Shown piece after piece: positions 7,582 to 13,789 of a stretch of DNA of 15,066 nucleotides. The stretch comes from an uncultured Eubacteriales bacterium (lineage in GTDB: Bacteria > Bacillota > Clostridia > Peptostreptococcales > Anaerovoracaceae): NCBI GenBank assembly GCA_905206455.1, contig CAJLHL010000057.1:1-15066 (forward strand), read 5' to 3'. The stretch's first letter is position 1, and each line of letters begins with the position of its first letter. Below the pieces are notes generated by a model. That model was not told the origin of the DNA, did not search any database, and worked only from the letters and a program-made list of their open reading frames with translations. Both the position numbers and the translations under genes were made by a program.

Positions 7582-7612
7582 TTGACCTGTGAGCAGGTAC
7601 ATAGTTTAAAAT
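7582..7612 (+). promoter_or_regulatory. Promoter of the second SLH gene, with an overlapping dyad
   Basis: TTGACC (7582-7587) is a good -35 box. TTTAAA follows after 17 nt (7605-7610), or TAAAAT after 19 nt (7607-7612). A perfect inverted repeat, ACCTG (7585-7589) and CAGGT (7594-7598), overlaps the -35 box, a place where a repressor would block polymerase. The leader to the gene is about 70 nt. Confidence 0.5.
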
Positions 7613-7684
7613 CAGGATAGATTATATCGGTTTTATTTGGTCTGATATTGATATATAGAAGACAGTCATAATCAGGCGGAGAAC

Positions 7685-9715
7685 ATGGAAATGAAAACGG
7701 GGAGAGCGAAAATGCGGAGAAATCGAATGTGGGCAGTCTTTCTGTCAGCCGTACTGCTGGCGGGGAGTTTTAGTTTTTCTTATGGAGAGAGCGGCGAAAG
7801 CGGAACGGCATTGGACGGCGAGTTCCTGCCGGATATCGAGACAGAGGATCAGAAGCGGGTGACGGCCGGATCCGTCATAACCGAGAGCGGCGAATATTAT
7901 CTCGACAGCCGCGCTTCCGAGGGAACCGTTTTTATTCGGACCTCCGAACCGGTGACGATCGTAGGCTCGGGAATTAAGTACGGAGGGAATGATTACCTCA
8001 CAATCAGCTGTGAAAAGGAAAATGCTGATCTGACGATTCGTGAATTGCGAATAGACAATGCGACGGAAATGCCGGCAAATGCGCTCGTATTTACAGGGAA
8101 AGGAAACCGGCTGACACTGGAAGGACAGAATTCCCTCCAGCAATGTTATAATGACAATCTGGGAAAATCAATCATCAATGTAGATGGGGATACGGAACTG
8201 ACGATCGGCGGCAGCGGGGAACTGTACATGTATAAGCATTCTTATTATAATGCGGCGATCGGCGGAGACGAGCACCAGGAGAGCGGTACGGTGATAATCG
8301 AGGGCGGTCATCTGAGAATTATGGGAATCAACGGCGGGGCACTTATCGGAAGTGATACTTCGGCCGGCGACGTCTATATCCGCGGCGGCGATGTGGCTCT
8401 CTGGGCGGACAGCGGTCAGACCGCGATCGGCGGATATGGCGATGCGGACGGCAATGATGTTTCTGTCAGCGGGGGGACTCTGTCTGTGACCGGCGGAGGT
8501 ACTCTGATCGGAGGCGGAAAGGGTGCAGATCAGCACGGGACGCTGCAGATTGCAGGAGGATATGTGTATCTGGAGGATTTATCGGAAGTAAAAGCGGGAA
8601 TTTTCAGCGACGGGGCTCCCGCTTCGGTATGCACTTTCGATCTCAGTGAAATACAGCCGAAAGACGGAGTCTATTCTGTAAAGGTAGACGGTCTGGACTA
8701 TTACACAGGGGAAACTTCTTTCTGTACTTACGATATTGGCAGCGTGGTGGAGTCGGCCAGCTCGCCGGATACCTGGAAGATGAATGATGAAAAAAAGATC
8801 GATCTCTATCTGACGGAGAAAGATCACACTGTGGCGATAAACGATCAGACCTATCTGGTAAAATTCAATGAAGGCGCGGGGTTTGAGATATCAGATCAGG
8901 ATTCCGGAGGCGGGGAGACTGGCGGAGCGGATTCCGGAGAATCTTCCGGCGGATCAGGATCTGAAGGCGGAGGTTCCGGAGGAGGAAGCGGCAACTCCGG
9001 CAGCGGCAGTTCCGGTGGCGGTGCGGTAGAAGAGCCTGAGGACAGCGGAACGGATGAAACGGTGACAGAGGACGGGGAAGATGCGTATATTCCGGTAAAA
9101 AGCGCAGAAGACTTCAGCGATGTCGAGCAGAGCGACTGGTTTTTTGAAGCGGTGGACCGCGTATGCGGTCTCGGCCTGATGACCGGGGTTACCGACACGG
9201 AGTTTTCACCTGAAAGCTGCATGTCGAGGGGAATGATCGCCACCCTGCTTCAGCGTCTGGATCAGGCGGCGGAAAAGGGGGAGAGTTCCTCCGAAGCGTC
9301 TATGGATGTTCTGCCGTTTTCTGATGTAGCGGCAGATGCCTGGTATGCGCCGTCCGTTGGCTGGGTCTATGAGAATGGTATCGTCAACGGAATATCAGAC
9401 GGTAAATTTTCACCTGACGGGGATGTGACAAGAGAACAGACCGTAGCGTTGTTTTATCGCTATGCGGAGAGCAGAAACTGGGTAGCGGTGCCCGGAACTT
9501 CCGATGCGGACGGAGATTTACAGAGTAAGATTTTTTCAGATGAGGAAGAGATCTCTCTCTGGGCGGAGAAAGCCGTTCTCTGGGCGGAGCGCAGCGGTAT
9601 TATCACCGGTGACGACGCCGGATATTTTCATCCGGGAAAAAGTATAAAGAGATCGGAAGTGGCGGCGATGGTTTGCCGGTTTGTCCAATATGCGCAGAGT
9701 TTTCAGAATAGTTAA
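7685..9715 (+). CDS. Secreted beta-helix carbohydrate-binding-like protein with three SLH repeats
   Basis: A 676-aa surface protein. Residues 1-34 are a signal peptide (basic KMRRNRM, then a hydrophobic stretch ending SFSYGE). Residues 60-310 are rich in short beta strands with repeated turns AAIGGDEH (190), ALIGSD (219), AIGGYGDAD (247) and TLIGGGKGADQ (273), each followed by strand pairs of the G-x-V-x-I-x-GG type. This looks like a right-handed beta-helix related to clostridial carbohydrate-binding surface proteins (Cthe_2159-like). No catalytic motif is seen. A Gly/Ser/Glu linker spans about 406-466. Three SLH repeats follow (about 477-523, 545-594, 616-666), with SRGM, TREQ and KRSE at the wall-binding position. 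Starts at 7685, 7691 (9 nt from GGCGGAG) and 7712 (7 nt from GGGGAG) are all possible. It likely binds a glycan at the cell surface; the ligand is unknown. Confidence 0.8.
   Translation: MEMKTGRAKMRRNRMWAVFLSAVLLAGSFSFSYGESGESGTALDGEFLPDIETEDQKRVTAGSVITESGEYYLDSRASEGTVFIRTSEPVTIVGSGIKYGGNDYLTISCEKENADLTIRELRIDNATEMPANALVFTGKGNRLTLEGQNSLQQCYNDNLGKSIINVDGDTELTIGGSGELYMYKHSYYNAAIGGDEHQESGTVIIEGGHLRIMGINGGALIGSDTSAGDVYIRGGDVALWADSGQTAIGGYGDADGNDVSVSGGTLSVTGGGTLIGGGKGADQHGTLQIAGGYVYLEDLSEVKAGIFSDGAPASVCTFDLSEIQPKDGVYSVKVDGLDYYTGETSFCTYDIGSVVESASSPDTWKMNDEKKIDLYLTEKDHTVAINDQTYLVKFNEGAGFEISDQDSGGGETGGADSGESSGGSGSEGGGSGGGSGNSGSGSSGGGAVEEPEDSGTDETVTEDGEDAYIPVKSAEDFSDVEQSDWFFEAVDRVCGLGLMTGVTDTEFSPESCMSRGMIATLLQRLDQAAEKGESSSEASMDVLPFSDVAADAWYAPSVGWVYENGIVNGISDGKFSPDGDVTREQTVALFYRYAESRNWVAVPGTSDADGDLQSKIFSDEEEISLWAEKAVLWAERSGIITGDDAGYFHPGKSIKRSEVAAMVCRFVQYAQSFQNS
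8905..9060 (+). repeat. Low-complexity Gly/Ser linker coding repeat
   Basis: Short imperfect repeats of GGA, GGC, TCC and AGC codons encode the flexible Gly/Ser/Glu linker between the beta-helix and SLH parts of the second SLH protein. Such tracts are prone to slippage and may vary in length between strains. Confidence 0.6.
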
Positions 9716-9798
9716 AATGCAGAGTATGGAGAGACCGCTCATTTGAATACGCAGGGCGGAAAGTCAATAAAATATACGGGCGAAAAGACGGCTGATGT

Positions 9799-9831
9799 AA
9801 AACGCGGAACCCTCGAGGGTTCCGCGTTTTT
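9799..9831. terminator. Perfect bidirectional terminator between convergent genes
   Basis: AAAACGCGGAACCCTC (9799-9814) is directly followed by its exact complement (9815-9830), with a further T at 9831. In RNA the loop would be TCGA or larger. It serves both the SLH gene to the left and the minus-strand DUF362 gene to the right, which ends at 9853. Confidence 0.92.
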
Positions 9832-9852
9832 CGACGGCTAAAATTCCCCGTT

Positions 9853-10968
9853 TCACAGCGCTTTTCGGACGGAAATAGCTTTTGCCGGACACATCTCCTG
9901 ACAGCAGAAGCAGGAGATACAGCCTCTCTTTTTAAATCTGGCCTTCCCTTTTTCGATACTGATGATATGAGCGGGACAGCTCTCCGCACATTTCCCGCAG
10001 CCGATACAGTCTTCTTTCTTGAGGATAGGATAGGATTTCAGTATTTTTGCAGCGGCGAAGAAGAAGGGTTTTCTCAGGAATTTCGGAAGGCTGTCGGTAA
10101 AGTTAAGCGATTTTGTATCGGGCACTCGGAATGGCGCCATATTTTCCGGAATGAAACCGCCTTTCAGTGTGATTTCATCCGGATGGGCCAGACCTCTTTC
10201 CACCGCCTGACGGATCATCGAGACTCCCATGGGATCCAGTCCCATCAGCTTTGCGGCGAAATAATCCTGTGTGTAGAAATCTCTGGCTGCAAACAGCATG
10301 TGCATCGGTCTGACAGTGCCTCCGGTGGGGCCGTTTCCTTCCATGGCGTCTATGGCATCTATGACGGTGAGCTGCGGGTTTACGGTCTGGGCGACCTCGA
10401 GGAGCATCCGGGAGAAATCGTCGATATCCGGCCAGCGATAGTGAAGCTGCGGCTTTTCCAGACCGGGTATCGTACCGAACAGATTCTTTATACCGCCGGA
10501 ATATCCGGTCATAGCATGTGTCTTCAGTTTGCAGATATTGACGATATAATCGGCTTCTGTGACGGGAGTAATCAGGTTAAAGCTGCGGTTTGCAAATCCG
10601 GCGGGACAGCTGACCGTGCGGGAGGTGAAATCCGTATTGAGACGGGCGTCGGGTTGAAGACTGTCCATGCCGCAAGTGCGGTAGACTCGGTTCATGTGTT
10701 CCGCGTTATAAAGACCGCCGGAGCTTTCCGCGACGGTAATGTCTGTAATGCCGTGTTCTCTGAGATAACGGATTACTCCGCGGATTACAAGGGGATGGGT
10801 CGTGGCGGAAAACTCCGGACTTTTTGCCATGACGAGATTCGGTTTTATTACGACTTTCATGCCGGGTCTGAGATCCTGCTCTATATTTAAGTCGTCAAAG
10901 CTTTTACAAAGGGCGGAATAGATCAGATCCTCTCTGTATTCCGTGACGTTTTGAAGTGTCTGTATCAT
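9853..10968 (-). CDS. DUF362 domain protein with two [4Fe-4S] ferredoxin motifs
   Basis: A 371-aa protein joining a DUF362 domain (about residues 35-245) to a C-terminal 2x[4Fe-4S] ferredoxin. DUF362 features seen: VVIKPNLV (39-46), DITVAESSGG (75-84), ADYIVNICKLKTHAMTGYSGGIKNLFG and VIDAIDAMEGNGPTGG. The ferredoxin part has CIGCGKCAESCP (C321, C324, C327, C331) and CISCFCCQEMCP (C350, C353, C356, C360), both clusters complete; C355 is an extra cysteine. No signal peptide or membrane segment is seen, so it should be cytoplasmic. The family is common in anaerobes, but its reaction is not firmly known; an electron-transfer role is inferred from the clusters. GGAG lies 8 nt before the start codon on the minus strand. 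It is a single gene, convergent with the SLH gene and divergent from the S10 operon. Confidence 0.88.
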   Translation of the reverse strand: MIQTLQNVTEYREDLIYSALCKSFDDLNIEQDLRPGMKVVIKPNLVMAKSPEFSATTHPLVIRGVIRYLREHGITDITVAESSGGLYNAEHMNRVYRTCGMDSLQPDARLNTDFTSRTVSCPAGFANRSFNLITPVTEADYIVNICKLKTHAMTGYSGGIKNLFGTIPGLEKPQLHYRWPDIDDFSRMLLEVAQTVNPQLTVIDAIDAMEGNGPTGGTVRPMHMLFAARDFYTQDYFAAKLMGLDPMGVSMIRQAVERGLAHPDEITLKGGFIPENMAPFRVPDTKSLNFTDSLPKFLRKPFFFAAAKILKSYPILKKEDCIGCGKCAESCPAHIISIEKGKARFKKRGCISCFCCQEMCPAKAISVRKAL

Positions 10969-11086
10969 GTGAAAATCTCCTGATTTTTATGAGAATGCCG
11001 CAGGTGCGGCCTCTCTGAAAATTTTTTGAAAAATAACGCGCCCGGCCGGCGATGAATTCGGCGGAGATACGTTTTTCTGTTCTGTT

Positions 11087-11115
11087 ATTCTAACATAAAC
11101 CTCGTGCTCTGTCTT
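11087..11115 (-). promoter_or_regulatory. Possible extended -10 promoter for the DUF362 gene
   Basis: On the minus strand TGT-TAGAAT (TAGAAT is 11092-11087) forms an extended -10 box. AAGACA (11115-11110) lies 17 nt upstream, a weak -35 match. Start of transcription near 11080 would leave a leader of about 110 nt with a perfect GCCGC/GCGGC hairpin (10997-11001 and 11006-11010) close to the gene. Confidence 0.4.
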
Positions 11116-11278
11116 CGCCTCCTGCGGAGGCCTCCGGAGATCTGCCACGTTTGCGCTGTCTTTCATACCGGCGGCGGGGCGGCACGCAGTCCGGTTTTCT
11201 CCGGGCTGCTGCGGATAAGCGGCAGACGATATCTCCGAAGCCTGTTTTGACAAGCGTGTATACATAATGCGCTCTATG

Positions 11279-11342
11279 ATGAAACACCCGGATGTGTGTC
11301 TGAAATGGATCTTCGTAAGCATTGAAATCAGCGGTGTTTCAT
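11279..11342. repeat. 10-bp perfect inverted repeat upstream of the S10 promoter
   Basis: ATGAAACACC (11279-11288) and GGTGTTTCAT (11333-11342) are perfect complements 44 nt apart. The left arm overlaps the first copy of the 19-nt near repeat. It lies 45-100 nt upstream of the S10 -35 box, where a DNA-bending or activator site could act. Function unknown. Confidence 0.5.
11281..11299 (+). repeat. 19-nt near repeat, copy 1
   Basis: This copy begins GAAACACCCGGA and continues TGTGTGT. Copy 2 at 11620-11638 shares 17 of 19 bases. Both can form a small hairpin with ACAC/GTGT arms. This copy lies upstream of the promoter, so it acts as DNA unless another transcript crosses it. Confidence 0.55.
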
Positions 11343-11386
11343 TGATAAAAATCCTGAAAAAACAGGAAATTAATTTGAAATAATAC

Positions 11387-11415
11387 TTGCGCATTCTTCC
11401 TGCATCATGTATACT
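11387..11415 (+). promoter_or_regulatory. S10 operon promoter
   Basis: TTGCGC (11387-11392) and TATACT (11410-11415) are separated by 17 nt. The -10 box is nearly perfect. Transcription should start near 11422, giving a leader of about 278 nt before rpsJ. It is the only well-formed promoter ahead of the ribosomal genes, so it probably drives the whole operon. Confidence 0.75.
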
Positions 11416-11421
11416 TAATGA

Positions 11422-11699
11422 GCGTGTTCGGGGAGTGGTATGCCCTTCTGAAGGACACAGCCATCCGAAAAGACGTTGAAATTTCAATGATTACATCGTC
11501 TGGGCGCGATGCGATGAAGCGGGAAGTTACTGAGCTATCAGATAATTTCTGCGGAGAATTGTCCGTTCACCGAAGCGGGCGCAGGGATGGCAGATCATTT
11601 TTTTATGGTCTGAAAATAAGAAACACCCGGAAGAGTGTTAAAAGAAAAATCCCTCGTACAGAAATAGCGAAAACGTACGAAAATCAAGGAGGAAAGCGA
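11422..11699 (+). ncRNA. Long structured leader of the S10 operon
   Basis: The 278-nt leader can form a row of hairpins. GTGTTC (11423-11428) pairs with GGACAC (11453-11458, one G-U pair). CAGATCAT (11591-11598) pairs with ATGGTCTG (11605-11612, one G-U pair) around a loop of six T. AACAC (11622-11626) pairs with GTGTT (11635-11639). TCGTAC (11654-11659) pairs with GTACGA (11675-11680) just before the AAGGAGG site at 11686-11692. S10 operons of other bacteria are often controlled by a ribosomal protein, L4 in Escherichia coli, binding such a leader. Length and hairpins are seen; autoregulation is inference. The open frame from 11418 into rpsJ is not thought to be translated. Confidence 0.5.
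11620..11638 (+). repeat. 19-nt near repeat, copy 2, in the S10 leader
   Basis: GAAACACCCGGA followed by AGAGTGT. It differs from copy 1 (11281-11299) by two T-to-A changes. In the transcript it forms a hairpin with arms AACAC and GTGTT about 60 nt before rpsJ. Confidence 0.55.
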
Positions 11700-12008
11700 A
11701 TGAGCAGTCAGAAAATCAGAATCAAATTAAAGGCGTATGATCACAAAGCGCTGGATCAGAGCGCAGCGAAGATCGTGGAGACGGCGAAGAAGACAGGCGC
11801 AGATGTGTCCGGTCCGATTCCTCTTCCTACAGAAAAGGAAGTCGTAACGATCCTCAGAGCCGTTCACAAGTACAAGGATTCCAGAGAACAGTTCGAGCAG
11901 AGAACTCACAAGAGACTCATCGATATCTTAAATCCGGCTCCGAAGACAGTGGACGCTCTCATGAAACTCGATATGCCTGCAGGCGTAGATATCGAAATCA
12001 AGTTATAG
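11700..12008 (+). CDS. rpsJ: 30S ribosomal protein S10
   Basis: At 102 aa it has the exact usual length of S10 (uS10), a protein of the 30S head that also serves in transcription antitermination as NusE. Seen: KIRIKLKAYDHKALDQSA (5-22), SGPIPLPTEKEVVTILRAVHKYKDSREQFEQRTHKRLIDI with the conserved loop residues, and MPAGVDIEIKL at the end. AAGGAGG (11686-11692) is 7 nt before the ATG. First gene of the operon; it is separated from rplC by an unusually long structured gap. In-frame codons upstream to 11418 belong to the leader. Confidence 0.98.
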   Translation: MSSQKIRIKLKAYDHKALDQSAAKIVETAKKTGADVSGPIPLPTEKEVVTILRAVHKYKDSREQFEQRTHKRLIDILNPAPKTVDALMKLDMPAGVDIEIKL

Positions 12009-12200
12009 ACAGTCAGTTACTAAGATTAATATAGATTTTTCGAAAGGGTGCGTCAGTTTGCGAAAGAGTTGCATTATTGGAAGCAAATGATGGCGTACTT
12101 ACGCAAGGATTTCCACAGTGAAACCCCGCTGCAGAAAAGTCTCCGCTTAGTATGATTGCGAAAAGCAATCCGCTGTAAGAGTAAAAGGAGGAAAGAAAGT
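12009..12200 (+). ncRNA. Structured rpsJ-rplC intergenic RNA
   Basis: This 192-nt gap is much longer than the other gaps in the operon (0 to 28 nt). TGCGTCAGTTTGC (12049-12061) pairs with GCAAAT (12083-12088) and TGGCGTA (12091-12097) in 13 pairs with a bulged GA. GG-TTTC (12107-12113, one bulged A) pairs with GAAACC (12120-12125). GATTGC (12154-12159) pairs with GCAATC (12165-12170) around a GAAAA loop, and CTTA/TAAG can extend it. GCGTA (12093-12097) can also pair with TACGC (12100-12104), which competes with the first stem. No terminator, promoter or coding frame was found. It may regulate rplC and later genes or be a processing site. Confidence 0.5.
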
Positions 12201-12836
12201 ATGAACACTATTTTAGGAAAAAAAGTCGGAATGACTCAGATTTTTTCCGAAACAGGCGCTGCAGTTCCTGTAACAGTAATCGAAGCAGGTCCGGTTGTCG
12301 TAACCCAGATTAAGACTGCTGAGACAGACGGTTACGAAGCGATTCAGATCGGTTATGCGGATGAAAAAGCTCACAGAGTTTCCAAGCCGCTCAAGGGTCA
12401 CTTCGAAAAGGCTCAGGCAGCTCCTAAGAAGTATCTCCAGGAAGTCAGAGTTGAAAACGCTTCGGAATATCAGCTCAACCAGGAATTTACAGTAGAGATC
12501 TTCGAGGCCGGCAAAAAGCTGGATGTTACAGGCGTTTCCAAAGGTAAGGGAACACAGGGCAACATCAAGAGACACGGCCATCACAGAGGTCCTATGGGTC
12601 ACGGTTCAAAGCATAAGAGACTTGCCGGCGGTCTGGCAGCAGGTACTTATCCTTCCAGAGTATTCAAGGGTAACGACGGTCCGGGAAGAATGGGCCGCGA
12701 GACAGTTACGGTACAGAACATCGAACTCGTAAAGGTTATCCCGGAAAGAAACGTACTTCTCGTTAAGGGTTCCGTTCCAGGAAACAAAGGCGGACTCCTC
12801 AGAATCAGTTATGCCGTAAAAGGACAGGACCAGTAA
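12201..12836 (+). CDS. rplC: 50S ribosomal protein L3
   Basis: A 211-aa L3 (uL3), an early assembly protein whose central extension reaches toward the peptidyl transferase centre. The start MNTILGKKVGMTQIF is typical, with GGAGG 9 nt upstream; an in-frame TTG at 12156 would add 15 residues through a hairpin and is rejected. Also seen: VTGVSKGKGTQGNIKRHGHHRGP (109-131), RVFKG (153-157) and VTVQNIELVKVIPERNVLLVKGSVPG (169-194). Odd: residues 158-165 read NDGPGRMG, where bacteria usually have KKMPGHMG or KKMAGQMG, so two conserved lysines are absent. 24 nt separate it from rplD. Confidence 0.97.
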   Translation: MNTILGKKVGMTQIFSETGAAVPVTVIEAGPVVVTQIKTAETDGYEAIQIGYADEKAHRVSKPLKGHFEKAQAAPKKYLQEVRVENASEYQLNQEFTVEIFEAGKKLDVTGVSKGKGTQGNIKRHGHHRGPMGHGSKHKRLAGGLAAGTYPSRVFKGNDGPGRMGRETVTVQNIELVKVIPERNVLLVKGSVPGNKGGLLRISYAVKGQDQ

Positions 12837-12860
12837 GAGTTTCGGAAGGAGGAATGAATA

Positions 12861-13484
12861 ATGGCTAAAGTAACCATGCTTAACATGGCAGGCGAAGCTG
12901 TAGGTGATATCGAACTCAAAGACGAAATCTTCGGAATCGAAATCAACGAATTCGCAGTGCATGAAGTAATAAAGAACTATCTCGCCAATCAGAGACAGGG
13001 CACACAGTCCGCTAAGACGAGAGGCGAAGTAAGAGGAGGCGGCAGAAAGCCTTTCAGGCAGAAAGGTACCGGCCGCGGCAGACAGGGAAGCTTAACTTCT
13101 CCAAGCCACATCGGCGGCGGTGTCGTATTCGCGCCGAAGCCGAGAGATTACAGCTATACGGTTCCTAAGAAGGTTAAGAGACTGGCGCTCAAGTCCGCTC
13201 TCTCTTCTAAGGTGAAGGAAAGCGAAATCATCGTCATCGATTCTCTCGAATTCAGCGAACCGAAGACGAAGGAAATGATCAAGGTTCTGGCAAACGTGAA
13301 GGCTGCGAAAAAGGCTCTGATCGTAACTGCGGAAAAGAACGAAAACGTAGTAAGATCCGCGGCAAATATCCCGGGAGTCAAGACGTCCATCGTTTCCGCA
13401 ATGAACACTTACGAAATCGTCAACGCTACGAGCTTCATCGTAACGAAAGACGCGGTAGAAAAAATCCAGGAGGTGTATTCATAA
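12861..13484 (+). CDS. rplD: 50S ribosomal protein L4
   Basis: A 207-aa L4 (uL4), which lines the exit tunnel with a long loop and is the autoregulator of the S10 operon in Escherichia coli. Seen: the loop region KTRGEVRGGGRKPFRQKGTG (52-71) followed by GRGRQGS, then the GGGVVFAPKPRDYSYTVPKKVKRLALKSALS segment and a C-terminal ATSFIVTKDAVEKIQEVY end. AGGAGG (12847-12852) is 8 nt before the ATG. The stop codon shares one base with the rplW start (TAATG), which suggests translational coupling. Confidence 0.97.
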   Translation: MAKVTMLNMAGEAVGDIELKDEIFGIEINEFAVHEVIKNYLANQRQGTQSAKTRGEVRGGGRKPFRQKGTGRGRQGSLTSPSHIGGGVVFAPKPRDYSYTVPKKVKRLALKSALSSKVKESEIIVIDSLEFSEPKTKEMIKVLANVKAAKKALIVTAEKNENVVRSAANIPGVKTSIVSAMNTYEIVNATSFIVTKDAVEKIQEVYS

Positions 13485-13774
13485 TGAAAACCCCTTACGA
13501 CGTAATTATAAAGCCGGTTATCTCTGAAAAGAGCATGGACGACGCGGCGATGAGAAAATACACATTTAAGGTTGCCCCTGACGCAAACAAGACAGAAGTG
13601 AAGTTAGCGCTCGAAGAAATCTTCGATATCGAAATCGCTAAAGTAAACATCATGAACGTTAAGGGTAAAGTCAAGAGAATGGGAAGAACAGTTGGAAGAA
13701 CTCCTGATTCCAAAAAAGCGATCGTAACGCTTAAGGAAGGCAGCAAGGAAATCGAATTCTTCCAGGGATTATAA
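13484..13774 (+). CDS. rplW: 50S ribosomal protein L23
   Basis: A 96-aa L23 (uL23), which sits at the tunnel exit and docks trigger factor and SRP. Seen: YDVIIKPVISEKSM (5-18), YTFKVAPDANKTEVKLALEEIF (26-47), VNIMNVKGKVKRMGRTVGRTPDSKKAIVTL. Its ribosome binding site AGGAGGT lies within the end of rplD, and its first base is the last base of the rplD stop codon. Confidence 0.97.
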   Translation: MKTPYDVIIKPVISEKSMDDAAMRKYTFKVAPDANKTEVKLALEEIFDIEIAKVNIMNVKGKVKRMGRTVGRTPDSKKAIVTLKEGSKEIEFFQGL

Positions 13775-13789
13775 AGGAGGAAACGACTG

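Larger units (their letters stand above)
10969..11421. other. Gene-free divergent region between the DUF362 gene and the S10 operon
   Basis: No credible gene. A long minus-strand open frame (11487-10987) has no ribosome binding site near a start, a composition unlike a protein, and crosses the S10 promoter. The stretch holds a hairpin at 10997-11010, a possible minus-strand promoter, a GC-rich hairpin with arms GCCTCC (11117-11122) and GGAGGC (11126-11131), a 10-bp inverted repeat (11279-11342), one copy of a 19-nt near repeat (11281-11299), and the S10 promoter. Confidence 0.6.

Noticed and set aside
7344..7592. 82-codon plus-strand open frame overlapping the end of the anti-sigma gene
   Set aside because: It overlaps a real gene in another frame and has no ribosome binding site; its second half is intergenic.
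7582..7612. MerR-type promoter with a 19-nt spacer
   Set aside because: The dyad is centred at the edge of the -35 box and not in the middle of the spacer as MerR regulators require.
8905..9060. CRISPR-like or tandem repeat array
   Set aside because: The repeats are short codon repeats inside the Gly/Ser linker, without spacers or constant repeat length.
9967..10890. 307-codon plus-strand open frame opposite the DUF362 gene
   Set aside because: The minus strand encodes complete ferredoxin and DUF362 motifs; this frame has no ribosome binding site and no family-like motif.
11247..11280. Second S10 promoter with TTGACA at 11247
   Set aside because: The nearest -10 candidates are 10 nt and 22 nt away, so spacing is wrong.
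10987..11487. 166-codon minus-strand open frame in the divergent region
   Set aside because: It crosses the S10 promoter, lacks a ribosome binding site and reads as random sequence.
11418..11699. N-terminal extension of S10 by about 94 codons
   Set aside because: The upstream codons start at the transcription start, lack a ribosome binding site, and S10 is complete at 102 aa from the ATG at 11700.
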